In this document: in pieces, positions 34,597 through 45,502 of the stretch
How the letters are laid out: the number at the start of each line of letters is the position of its first letter
Numbering within the stretch: position 1 is the first letter of the stretch
Assembly (NCBI GenBank): GCA_000827325.1
Contig: KN832870.1
Coordinates: forward strand, 6,367,783 to 6,431,782
From: Oidiodendron maius Zn
Taxonomy: Eukaryota > Ascomycota > Leotiomycetes > Myxotrichaceae
Length of the DNA stretch: 64,000 nucleotides
Reading direction: 5' to 3'
Made by a program: the position numbers and the translations under genes
The notes under the pieces: generated by a model
Databases searched by the model: none
The model's input: only the letters and a program-made list of their open reading frames with translations
What the model was told of the DNA's origin: nothing

Positions 34597-36884
34597 ATGA
34601 GAGACGAGAATATTCAAGGTATGGTACCTTTGGTGCCGACGGAGAAGCTCTGGATCGCCCAGGTCAAGGGCTGGAGGGAGAACCTTGACGATGACGATCA
34701 TGCCGTCCTGGCGCTGCGAAATTTCATTTTTGATATCTGCAACCAGAATGGCGGCGGTCATGGTGGCTCAGCCATCGGCATGGCGGCCATTGGGGTTGCG
34801 CTGTATAAGTATACGATGCGGTATAATCCTTCAAACCCAGAGTGGTTCGACCGAGATCGCTTCGTCCTCTCCAATGGTATGCGGTACGAATCCCCTGTAT
34901 AGCAGTGCGTTATGATAACATGGAGATCTCGCAGGCCACACCGCAATGTTCTTATATGCGCTGAACCATCTTGTCGGTTATGACGCCTGGACAATGGACC
35001 AGATCAAGGGTTACGGCAGTGCGAAGACGAATGGGTACACTACTCTGTGCCACGCCCACCCGGAAATCGAAGAGCCGGCAGTGGAAGTTACAACAGGACC
35101 GCTCGGGCAGGGAATTGCCAATGCTGTCGGGCTTGCTATTGCCTCCAAGAATCTCGCGGCACGTTTCAACCAGCCAGGCTTCGATGTCGTCCGTGCTCGG
35201 GTGTACTGCATGACTGGAGATGGCTGCTTGATGGAGGGAGTCGCGCTCGAGGCCATCTCGCTAGCCGGAAGCTTGCAACTGGATAACCTCGTAGTGATAT
35301 ACGATAACAACCAGGTAACCTGCGACGGACCGCTCGACTGGATCAATGGAGAGGACGTCAACGCCAAGATGCGTTCGTGCGGATGGCATGTCCTTGAGGT
35401 CGCCGACGGCTCGTTCGATGTCCAGGCTCTGGTTTCTGCACTCCATTATGCCGCGACACTGGGTAGAAGACCCGTGTTTATCAACGTTCGTACAATTATC
35501 GGGCTCGGTACCTCCTCTGCAGGAACTCACCTGGCCCACCATGGCGTCTTTGATGCAGAGAGCGTGGCTCTTTCGAAGCGCCTTGCTGGGCAGAATCCCT
35601 CAGTGACGCATCAGACCCCACCTGCCTCCTTAGAATACTTCCGGGAGAGAAAACAACACGGCCAGAAGATCCAGGGCGAGTGGGACGACCTTCTCCAGCG
35701 CTATCAGTTGGCTTACCCTGACCTGGCCCGGGAGTTCCACAGGAGACGGACTGGCGACAACGGGGACGAGTGGCGGAAGATGCTCGAGGTGATGAGCTCG
35801 GACACTTTCCACGGCAAAGCCACTCGTGAGGTTAATGGGTCCATCATTGGCAGCATGTGGAAAGCCCATCCAGCCCTCTTCGGAGGTGGTGCCGACCTGG
35901 TCAACTCAAACAAGGTTCCCTATGAGGTTTCTGAGGTGTTTCATCCGTCAGTAGGCTATACAGGACGCTATCTGCGTTATGGTATCCGTGAACATGCCAT
36001 GGCATCCATCTCTAACGGTATCGCGGCGTACAATCCTGGCACCTTCCTGCCCATCACGGCCACCTTTTTCATGTTTTTCCTCTATGTAAGTTATCTCTCT
36101 GCTGGGTAGAAGCCAACTATCAACTGCTATGAATTATCAGTTGCTATGATATATTGCAATGCTAACCTTGTGATTTTGCTAGGCCGCCCCAGGAGTTCGT
36201 ATGGGTGCCTTGTCCCATCTGCCTGTCATCCACTTTGCAACGCACGATTCCTTCGCCGAGGGGCAAAACGGCCAGACCCACCAACCCGTTGAACTAGATT
36301 CTCTGTACCGCGCGATGCCGAACCTGACATACATGCGACCATGTGACGCCGAGGAGACTATCGGCGCCTGGATGCTCGCGCTCTCGAAGTCAACGGGCCC
36401 GTCCATGCTCTCGCTTGGCCGTGACCCGGTCGGTCCGGTTCCAAATACTGACCGCTACAAGGTTGCCAAGGGTGCGTACGTGGTCAAGGAGGCCGACAAA
36501 GCGCAGCTCACTCTTGCCAGCTGCGGGACCAACCTGCACTATGCCGTCGCGGCGGCGGAGAACCTATCTACATTGGGCATTCCCACGCGGGTGGTAAGCG
36601 CTCCAAGCTTCGAGCACTTTGACAAGCAGGATTGGGCGTACCGCAAGTCGGTGTTTCCGCTGGACGGCACTCCCATCGTAAGCGTCGAAGAATACGTTGC
36701 GACGACCTGGGCGCGATACGTCACGGCAAGCATTGGCATGATCGGTTTTGGATACTCAGCTTCGAATGCGAGCAACTATGACAGATTTCAGTTAGATGCG
36801 AAGGGAATAGAGGCCAGGGTAAAGAAGTATCTGAAGGATTTGGCCGGCAGCGATGCCAGGATGGCAGGATGGCGTGCAATCTAA
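34597..36884 (+). CDS. transketolase-family enzyme
   Basis: Thiamine-diphosphate transketolase, 710 residues from three exons (34597-34876, 34935-36085, 36183-36884). The N-terminal GGGHGGSAIG replaces the usual GHPG-type motif. The ThDP site GDGCLMEG...NLVVIYDNN is intact, as are the central-domain Glu in YGIREHAM and HDSFAEGQNGQTHQPVE. Fungal relatives are often labelled dihydroxyacetone synthase, but the C-terminus (GWRAI) has no peroxisomal signal, so a cytosolic two-carbon transfer on sugars or keto-acids is more likely. Transketolases are known to split 5-keto-D-gluconate into tartrate semialdehyde and glycolaldehyde, which would fit the neighbouring genes. Start: ATG 34597; a later in-frame ATG at 34621 is possible. 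Confidence 0.92.
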
Positions 36885-37157
36885 ACGTAATGCCGGCTTT
36901 TGTAGTCCCTGTATTTTAAAGGTACTATAGTCGTCACTAATGTCCGCGTTTGCAAGGACAACTTGATAAATGAGTGTTATAGGAAATAGATGTCTCCGAA
37001 AATAAAAAGTTCTAAGGTTAAAGCATATCGTTTATGGAAAGTAAAATAGAGAGACCTCGGGGCTATTTAGGTTTAGGCTTAGCCAGGCTTCGTAGCGTCA
37101 TTGGACAATCATGGAGTCAGAGATTCTATTATTGCACTACAAAATTCTCATCCTAGT

Positions 37158-38411
37158 CTATAAATCTACCATTGACTTCACTACCAACCTCCCATCGGCG
37201 TCTCGCGTCTTTGTGGCCATTTCAAGAGCCTCCGGTACGAGGTCAAGCCCCTTAAACCGGTGGGTTATCATCCGAGACATGTCGGGTAGAGTGTTTCCAT
37301 CTATGGGAGACCTGGTAACGGATGCTTTTGCAATTTCAATAGCCCTGGGGTAGGCATTTGCATACCGCCAGGTGGAGATAAGATTGATCTCCCGGGCTGA
37401 TAGGTCAGAGATTGGTAGTGTATGGTTTGGCGTACCCATGCCAACGAGGATAATGCTGCCGCCTGATGCAGTCGACTATGGACAGCCGATTATGAGATTG
37501 TGGGAATAGGCACGGCCTCGGAAGTTACTTACGTAGATGCTAGACTGCAGACACGACTCGGCTCCCGTGCACTCAAAGGTTCGCTGCACCTTGCCTATAG
37601 ACTCACCACCCGGCCACTTCAGTTCCCCAATCTCCTTTGCAGTCATCTGAGCAATACCTAGCTTGTCTTCCAAAGTCTCCGCCTTCTTGGGCTTCACCGC
37701 ATATACGACGGAAGCAAATCCTTGTTCCAAGGCAAATCTCAGGCGGCCTTCATCAATGTCGGCCATGACGACGTCCTGGCAACCCTCCGCACGCACCGCC
37801 AAGGCACACAACAGCCCCACGGCGCCAGCACCGAAGACTAGACACGTACGTCTAGGGGAGATCATGCCCGACCCCGCCCTGCGGACGGCATGGACAGCGA
37901 CAGCCAGTGGCTCGAGAAGGGCGCCCGCCTCAAAGTTCAACTCAGGCGGGAGGCGATGCACCCAGCGCGCCGGGTGGACGACGAACTCCTGTAGCGTTCC
38001 CTGGAAGTGAGGGAACTTGGATGCTGAGCTGCGAAAGCGCAGGTCTGGGCAGATGTTGTACCTCCCACTGCGGCAGAGCACACACTCCCCGCAGGGCACA
38101 CCACACTCGAGTGCGACAGCGTCGCCGACCTTTAAGCTTGAGCCTGCTTGAGAGACTTTAGATCCCACCGCAACGACTTGGCCGGCAGCCTCGTGACCGA
38201 GGCAGAGCGCCTCGCGGACTTGGATGCTGCCATTGCGAAAATGGGTGTAATAGTGGACGTCGGAGCCACAGATTGTGGTAGAGCGTATGGAAATGCGAAT
38301 CTCGTCGCCAGCGAGATGTGCAAGCTCTCTTGATTCGACCTTGAGAGCTCTGGCCTCGTGAAGATACTGGCCACGGCTCTTCTCGACAGCGGTGGTTGCA
38401 ACAGTCGACAT
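37158..38411 (-). CDS. sorbitol/xylitol/L-idonate-type zinc alcohol dehydrogenase
   Basis: Medium-chain polyol dehydrogenase, 398 residues, two exons (intron 37476-37532). Catalytic zinc ligands ICGSDVHYY and LGHEAAGQV; structural zinc cysteines in ECGVPCGECVLCRSGRYNIC; coenzyme loop VFGAGAVGLL; C-terminal exon starts STASGGSIILVGMG. This family includes sorbitol, L-arabinitol and xylitol dehydrogenases and the L-idonate 5-dehydrogenases of fungi and grape that make 5-keto-D-gluconate. Which substrate applies cannot be told by eye. Start is ATG 38411 (MSTVATTAV). Divergent from the monooxygenase gene with a palindrome between. Confidence 0.9.
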
Positions 38412-38525
38412 CGCGAGCAACCTTCTTAACTGCGGTAGGATCTGGATAGCCCGACGATAGGAGATCGAGGTTTTCTGATGGCTGCTGATGCTCTACATCT
38501 TTGACTAGAGAGGGGCTTGTGGGCG

Positions 38526-38541
38526 CGGGATCTGGTTTCCG
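38526..38541. promoter_or_regulatory. CGG-N10-CCG palindrome (site 4)
   Basis: CGGGATCTGGTTTCCG in the 395-base divergent promoter between the polyol dehydrogenase and the flavin monooxygenase. Confidence 0.5.
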
Positions 38542-38806
38542 AGCATCCAAGTCCCGTCCACAAAAGTGGATGCGATTCCAATGTACCCCGCCGACACACA
38601 ATCGCAGACCGGATTATGGTGACCGGACTGGGGAAGCTGGTTTCCTCGTTGGTCTCTAGCAAGTGGCAAGTTTTGTCTCGGTCTCGCACACTTTTACTCT
38701 GAGCTCTTCCCAGCACCTTAATACATTGCACGCCTCTCATTGAGACGGAGAACTTAATCATCTTGATTTTTGAACTCAATTCAGTTGTCAGTCTCGCTTT
38801 CTCATC

Positions 38807-40617
38807 ATGTCGGCGCACACAAAGCCTCTAGATGCCATTATCATCGGCGCAGGGCCGGCGGGCATCGCCATGGCATATCGCCTGAAACATGAGCTCAATT
38901 TTCACGACTTCCTCATATATGAGAAGCTCGATGGTGTAGGTGGAACATGGAGGCTAAACACCTATCCAGGATGGTATGTAGAAATCTAAATGAGCTATAC
39001 TTTGCGCAGCTAGATGCTAGGAGCTGAGAATTTCGCCAGTGGTTGTGATCTTAAGTCCCATCTCTATTCCTTCAGCTTCAACCCGAATCCCAATTGGTCA
39101 AAGGAACTGTGCGAGCAACCCGAAATCCTTCAATGTACGTGTCAGGCTTATCGTTCCCCCAACACATGGGACTGAGTATGAGACTAACGGCGTTTACGAT
39201 AGACATGGAAGATACGGTTGACAAATTTGGCATCCGCAAGCATGTCCACCCGTCAGTCGAGTGCACTGGTGCGAAATGGCACGGCGATATCGCCAAGTGG
39301 GAGGTTTTCGTCAAGGACCTCGAATCGGGCATCGAGTACTCGCGTTTCGCATCCATTTTCGTCTCTGCTGTAGGCGCCATCTCGTTCCCGCGAGATGTCA
39401 AATTTCCAGGTATGGAGAACTTCAAGGGTCATATGTTCCACACGGCGCGGTGGGACCACTCCGTGTCGTACAAAAACAAACGCGTCGGCGTCATCGGCAA
39501 TGGCTGCAGCGCCGCCCAGGTCGTTCCAGCCATGGCCCAGAGGGCGAGCTTTGTGAAGCAGTACGCTCGTAGTGGGCAGTGGTTCCACGCCCGGCCGAAC
39601 CGGCTCAATACAGACTTTGACAAATTCCTATTTCGTTGGATCCCTCTCTGGCAGCGACTGCTCCGCCTCGGCATATTCCTTGAGGCTGACGAGGAGACCA
39701 CGACATACTTCCCTACTACCAAGGGTCTCAGGGCTCGCATCGCAAAGGAGAAGGAGTCTAAGGAATATATCCAGTCCAAGGCACCAGAGAAGTACTGGCA
39801 ATACATCATCCCCAAGTTTCCACTTGGATGCAAGCGTCGTATCTTCGATCCTGGATACCTCGACGCTCTTTGCCGACCCAACGTTGAGCTGCTCCCCGAG
39901 GGCATCAAGGAGATCACCGAGACGGGCATCATCAGCTCCTCAGGAATCCAGGATGATTACGACATCATCGTCCTCGCTACCGGATTTCAGGTTTCTGAAT
40001 TCTTAACTCCTATGGGAATCATCGGCGTCGACGGACGATCGCTGCACCAACAGTGGCAGGAATGTCGAGGCGCCCAAGCATACCTGGGTACCTACGTGCA
40101 TAATTTTCCCAATCTCGCCATCATCTTCGGGCCTAATACCTTCCCCGCCAACAACTCTGCCCTGTTTGCGTGCGAGACCCAGGTGGACTATGCCATTAAG
40201 TCGCTCTTCACGCCGCTAATCGACCGCTGGGCCGATGTAATCGAGGTCAAGCAGACAGTTGAGGACTACACGACCAACGAGATCCACAGGCAACTGAACA
40301 ACACCGTCTTCGCAGGAGATTGCTCCAACTGGTACATCGGTAAATTTGGCCGCAATGCTGCCTCATGGCCCGGGCTGGCGCGGTCGTTCTGGTTCAGCAC
40401 GTACTTCCCTGACTGGTCGGCCTTCAAAGTCATCGGCGGAAGTAGGCTTTGGCCGCTCTATGCTGCCCGCCGTTGGCTGACGACCATGAAGCCGCTCACG
40501 ATGGCCTTTATTTCTCTCGGGCTTGTAGCAGTAGCGGTTCGTTATGGAGGTCATGACGCAAGGATCCCGACTATTGCAACCCTAAGGAGCCTAGTCACGA
40601 GGGCGAGTGTGGTTTAA
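38807..40617 (+). CDS. Baeyer-Villiger-type flavin monooxygenase
   Basis: FAD/NADPH monooxygenase, 558 residues, three exons (introns 38974-39039 and 39135-39202). FAD site DAIIIGAGPAGIAMAYRL; GGTWRLNTYPGCGCD across the first junction; the type I Baeyer-Villiger fingerprint F-x-G-x3-H-x3-W-D in FKGHMFHTARWDHS; NADPH site GVIGNGCSAAQ. The last 50 residues hold a hydrophobic segment (TMAFISLGLVAVAVRY), so it may be membrane-anchored. Such enzymes insert oxygen into ketones. No ketone step is obvious in a sugar-acid pathway, so its job here is open. Confidence 0.9.
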
Positions 40618-41323
40618 ATTGTATTTTAAGTGGATTCTTAAGCCCTCTCGGTTTGAGATTGAAAGGCGATCGCTTATGAGATCTTACTTTTATATACGAC
40701 ATTGGAGAGAGTAGTTTCATAGCAATTGAAAAATAAGAATGCGCTGTCGCTCAATTCCTGTCAGAAGCTACAGGGTCCCAAACTCATGCACGTCAGCGGA
40801 ATCAGAATAATGCCTGGGCTTCCGTCGTAGGTCTCACCATCTCTCGTACAGTTCAGGCGTCTCTTAAAGAATTTCATACATTCACTGAAGTGATCTCTTT
40901 ACAGCACAACAATTCTTGAAAATGCATGCGTGTCAGCATTTCCCCTAGGCATCTATCGGACATTATCCCGGCCTAACTAGGTAGAAACAGCACGCTCTCT
41001 TCAGGTATACTGCAGCCCATAAAGGCAGATTAAGAAAGAGCGATGTGACGAATTAATAGAAATCATTCTATCATGATACGTAGCATGGCCGACCAGGCTA
41101 GTGCCCACTCGATCTAATGTACAGGTATCTCGAGGCCACAAGAAACTCAGATTACAAGACCACTGCCCTAGGTGAAACCCGTTATATAAGACTATGAAAG
41201 GAAGAACATACTTTGGGCGTTCGGCTCTAAGTGAAATGTGCCTGATTCGGGTCTATAGGAATATGCACCAAAACGGATGCCATACGCTGTCTAAAGTTGA
41301 GCATTTATTAGCAAGAGCCTTTC
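40618..41323. other. convergent intergenic spacer
   Basis: Between two convergent genes; AT-rich, no gene or element recognised. Confidence 0.5.
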
Positions 41324-42805
41324 TCACGAGAGAGCTTTCTGCATGTAAATACATACAGGCTCGAGAGAGAAGCCCCAATTCTTTGGAATAACCATCTCTG
41401 CTAGATCATCTCGGCGGAGATCCAAAAAGTAAGACAGAAGGACACGCACAACTGCGCGGTGTGTTATGAGCAACATGTGGTCCTTCCTGCGCTCCAATTC
41501 CAGAATTATGGGCCGCAGGCGGTGGATAACGTCAAGGTAGCACTCTCCACCAAGACCAGGCCACCTATATTGGAGTTTATACTGCTTGCGGGCAGCATAA
41601 ACCGCGGGTTGAAGCGTGGCGATCTCCTCGAACGTCAGCCCAGCCATGTCGCCCGCATTGAGATCGTCGAGCGTCTTCATCTGAGACTTTACATAACGCT
41701 CTTCACAAAAGCCCGAGGCGGTCTGGATGGCCTGAGGCATTGTTGAAGTCCAGATGCAGAAATTGAGAAGAGATGGCGAATCTTTGCCAGTCTGCGAGCC
41801 CAATGTATGCTCTTTCTGTGCTGGGTCGCTAACTCTTAACTTCGTTGAGTCATGATTCTGGAGTCTATGACTTTGCATGTCCTGTTCCCAGCGTTCTCGC
41901 TCTTTGTGGATGAAACTGACGAGTGATGCAGCATACCGCTGTCCGTCTTCTGTGAGATCTGATCGTCTTCCTATTTTGCCTACGCTATCGTCCATGCTCT
42001 CGCCACCACAGAATATCCATATTTGACGCTCTGACAAGTTAAAGTTAAGCATATACTCAACCACCTGAGTTGAAAGGAATCCTTGGATCAAATGGGTGTT
42101 GGTCTTTCGGCCAACGTCAATGGTCTGCAGATAGGGTATTTTATCTTGCTCCTCGGCTTCTCCAAGTGGAACATACGACTTCTCGTAGAAGACAACCCTC
42201 TGACGGAAGTCCTTGAGGGCCTCATCTGGATCTTGGTTCCTGTAGTCCGGTCCGTTGAGCTTCAGCCTGAAGTTTCGTTCCAGTATTTCCTGGTCAAAGC
42301 AGCAACTTTCGATGAGCAACACCTCGTTTAGAGTTCCAGCTTTTCGGCGAATATGTGACAGGAGTGTCTGGCGTCGCTTCAGCGTGCTGTTTGTTGCGTC
42401 AAGTATCCCAACACTGCTGCTCTCCTGCCCTGAGAGCCAGTCGAGAAGCTCTTCCAGAGTTTCAAGGGCGATCCGCTCACGGACTGAGACCAGATCAGGG
42501 TTTGTCGGGTCAAAGAAGGCTGCTGAAGATGAAAATGGACGTGGATAGAGGCATTTTTCCACTGGCTTCTCACCACTGCGTTCTATATGCGCTGCTACCC
42601 TGCGTCGTTCCCCAACATTGAAAACGCGGGATTCGTACTGTAACCAGTTCAAGTATCTAGCCAATTTCCTAACGATGTAGCTTTTACCCCTAGCAGGCAG
42701 CCCGACCATAATAATCAGTAATTTCGGGGCTACATAGCTGGGGTCTATAGTCTTAGTACAGGATAGACTAGAGGACGTGGAGCTGGCCATGTTTGAGATG
42801 ACCAT
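41324..42805 (-). CDS. 6-phosphofructo-2-kinase with degenerate phosphatase domain
   Basis: A 493-residue, intronless PFK-2/FBPase-2 family protein making the glycolytic activator fructose 2,6-bisphosphate. Kinase domain: KLLIIMVGLPARGKSYIVRK (Walker A) and NVGERRR, with ILDATNSTLKRRQ. The phosphatase domain begins where RHGES is expected but reads WIFCGGESMDD: both the Arg and the phospho-accepting His are replaced (R to C, H to G). The second catalytic His (LLITHRAVVRVLL) is kept. The product should therefore act as kinase only, as in yeast PFK26, whose His is also replaced. Start is ATG 42805 or 42790. Divergent from the aldehyde dehydrogenase. Confidence 0.92.
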   Translation of the reverse strand: MVISNMASSTSSSLSCTKTIDPSYVAPKLLIIMVGLPARGKSYIVRKLARYLNWLQYESRVFNVGERRRVAAHIERSGEKPVEKCLYPRPFSSSAAFFDPTNPDLVSVRERIALETLEELLDWLSGQESSSVGILDATNSTLKRRQTLLSHIRRKAGTLNEVLLIESCCFDQEILERNFRLKLNGPDYRNQDPDEALKDFRQRVVFYEKSYVPLGEAEEQDKIPYLQTIDVGRKTNTHLIQGFLSTQVVEYMLNFNLSERQIWIFCGGESMDDSVGKIGRRSDLTEDGQRYAASLVSFIHKERERWEQDMQSHRLQNHDSTKLRVSDPAQKEHTLGSQTGKDSPSLLNFCIWTSTMPQAIQTASGFCEERYVKSQMKTLDDLNAGDMAGLTFEEIATLQPAVYAARKQYKLQYRWPGLGGECYLDVIHRLRPIILELERRKDHMLLITHRAVVRVLLSYFLDLRRDDLAEMVIPKNWGFSLEPVCIYMQKALS

Positions 42806-42993
42806 GTTTGAGATGACTGACCGATGGTGTTCCCGCCTCTTGGAGATGGCAATCTTCAGTGGGTGGCTCAATTACAGCGTGGGTTCCCCTTGACCGGCTT
42901 ATGAACCAAGAACAAGATAGGATACCGAGCTATCAAGTGAGCACCACCCCAATTCCCATTGAGGTAATTGATGCAGTACAGTATTCCAGTTCG

Positions 42994-43009
42994 CGGATTT
43001 AATATTCCG
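42994..43009. promoter_or_regulatory. CGG-N10-CCG palindrome (site 5)
   Basis: CGGATTTAATATTCCG in the divergent promoter between the phosphofructokinase-2 and aldehyde dehydrogenase genes, with an AT-rich centre like site 6. Confidence 0.55.
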
Positions 43010-43273
43010 ACCGGTAAAATTCGAGCGTCCTCGGATTTGAGAGCCGAGAGGAAAAGGGCTACGGTTCGAGGGTGATCTCGGGGTGGTGATCCGAGCTAGG
43101 ATTCGCCCCACATCTACAAGCCTAAAGATTGTGAAAGAATTCTGAAGGCATGAATGTTCTCAAGCTATGGGCAAGACTTTTCTCTTGGATTGTTACATAA
43201 CCTCGAATACTCTCCCATTATACACTTGAGCTCCAGTCTCTTCTTGATCTCGGAATTGAAACAATGTCGTACC

Positions 43274-45039
43274 ATGAACAAAATCTACAGAGCGCAAGCA
43301 ACCCCAGCCTCACTTACGCAGCTTGTGCATGGGGGTGGCTAATTGAAAATTTCTGTATCTACAGTTGAAGAACAAGAGCTTGTTCTGCGGAGATGCCTTC
43401 ATAAACGGAGAGTGGGTCACCAAGAATGAGCAATTCGCCGTCTACGGTCTGTACCCCTATGGGACCCACTCTCAACTTTCGCCATACTCATGTTGAATAG
43501 AACCCTCATCCAGTGCTGTCTTAGGCAATGTGTCGAACTGCAATCTCGAAGATGTTCGGAAAGCTATCCGGAGTGCAGATGAGGCCCAGCGCAGCTTCTA
43601 CAGAACGACAACGGGAACTACAAGGGGGGCACTGCTGAGAAAATGGAATGACTTGATTCTTGAGAACCAGGATGATCGTAAGTTTGCACCACATCAACTT
43701 AGTTAAGTCATATCGTAACGTGGCTGATAATAGTTGCGACCATTCTCTCTCTCGAAAATGGCAAGACATTGAGCGAGGCGAAGGGCGAGGTCATCTACGC
43801 CGCGAGTTTCATATCATGGTTTGCCGAAGAAGCCACCCGGTCTTACGGTACTACTATCCCGTCATCTACACCCCATTCAACTCTGATGACCGTCCGTGAG
43901 CCGGTCGGGGTATGCGGCATCATCACGCCCTGGAACTTTCCAGCCGCCATGATTACCAGGAAAGTCGGTCCAGCTCTCGCCGCCGGCTGCTCCGTCGTCA
44001 TTAAGCCACCCAGCGAGACTCCTTACAGTTGCATTGCCCTTACCAAGCTGGCCGTCAGGGCTGGCCTGCCTCCCGCAATTATTCAGGTCTGTCCTACTAA
44101 GGACCGTGAGACCGCTAGCGAGTTGGCCACGAACCCTCTAGTGAAGAAGCTCAGCTTCACCGGCTCGACTGGAGTAGGGAAGATGTTAGCCAGGCTGGCG
44201 TCAGGTACCCTAAAGAAAGTCAGTCTCGAGTTGGGCGGTAATGCTCCATTCATTGTTTTTGACGACGCGAATCTCGATCTGGCTGTGGAGGGTGCCATGT
44301 TCTGCAAGTTTCGCTGCTCAGGGCAGACGTGTGTTTGGTAAATCCCTTTTCCCTCCCTTCTCGTTCTGCGCATGTGTGTAAATCAATACTGTGCACCGCA
44401 GCCCGCAAGTAATGGGATTTTACACAAATTGCTAACGGGGTGTTTAGCGCGAATCGGATCTACGTCCAGACGGGTATAGCTAAAGCTTTCACAGAAAAAT
44501 TGGTGAAAGCAGTGCAATCACTCAAGACCGGACCAGGCTTGGACTTAGCTATGACTCAAGGTCCATTGGTGAATAAAGCTGCTGTAGAGAAGGTCAAAAT
44601 GCATGTTCAGGATGCAGTCTCGAAGGGCGCGAAGGTCGAGGTTGGCGGCCACGCGTCCCAACACACCGGTTTCTTCTATGAGCCTACTGTTCTCTCCGGA
44701 GTGACCCCTGATATGATTGTCAGCCGGGAGGAGACATTCGGCCCACTCGCTCCAGTTTTCCAATTTGAGACGGAGCAAGAAGTCCTGCAGCTCGCTAATG
44801 ACAGCGAATTTGGCCTGGCGGGATACTTCTTCTCCCAGGACATCGCTCGAGCGATGCGGGTGGCGCAGATGCTGGAGGTCGGCATGGTAGGCGTGAACAC
44901 TGGAAAGATTAGCGCGGCTGAAGCACCCTTTGGAGGTATTAAGGAGAGTGGCTACGGCAAGGAAGGCAGTCTTTATGGCCTTGGAGAGTACCAAAATATT
45001 AAGAGCATCACGATTGGCAACCAGAATGTTGACCTCTAA
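43274..45039 (+). CDS. succinate-semialdehyde dehydrogenase-type aldehyde dehydrogenase
   Basis: NAD(P)-dependent aldehyde dehydrogenase, 501 residues from five exons (43274-43324, 43365-43446, 43501-43677, 43734-44337, 44448-45039). Motifs: INGEWV; PWNFPAAMITRKVGPALAAG; KPPSETPYS; FTGSTGVGK; the general-base Glu in SLELGGNAPFIVF; the catalytic Cys in SGQTCVCANR, formed across the fourth intron; FGGIKESGYG. The pattern is that of SSADH (GABA shunt). The first intron is only 40 bases, so the start (MNKIYRAQ) is less certain. In plants an SSADH-like enzyme is proposed to oxidise tartrate semialdehyde, which would fit between the transketolase and the tartrate-type dehydrogenase here. Confidence 0.9.
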
Positions 45040-45318
45040 ATGGAGCACCGAAGTAAATAGCTATTCTAGTTTTTTATTGACTTTCAATAGCTTTTTTCGC
45101 ACTCTATAACTTCCCCGTTAGTGAAGTCCTTCGCTACAGACGGATGTAAAGACCAGTAAGTGGCTCGAAGATTTCCAACACACAACAGCTTGCGTGCAGA
45201 TCAAAACTACGGAAATATTACCTTGCCCCATTGGTCCCTTGTTTGCTATTATCGATGGAGGTCGGAGGAAATCCCGATATGCAGGGGCCCGACATAGACA
45301 GAGTTCTGCGACCGAGCT

Positions 45319-45334
45319 CGGAATTTATATTCCG
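45319..45334. promoter_or_regulatory. CGG-N10-CCG palindrome (site 6)
   Basis: CGGAATTTATATTCCG, 169 bases before the tartrate-type dehydrogenase start; the most symmetric of the set. Confidence 0.6.
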
Positions 45335-45502
45335 CAATTCAAGCCGCTTCACACTCGCAAGGTGACGTGAATTCTGTTACCCAATCTTTCGATGTCGTTC
45401 TCGGAAAGGCTACATCTTAACGATTAATAGATTAGATATTGCCTTCACTCAGGTGAACTGTCACACTTTGAAGCAGTAAGCAAGCCCCTTAGGATCATTT
45501 CC

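Noticed and set aside
34597-36884. Dihydroxyacetone synthase of methanol metabolism
   Set aside because: No peroxisomal targeting signal at the C-terminus and no methanol oxidase or formaldehyde genes nearby.
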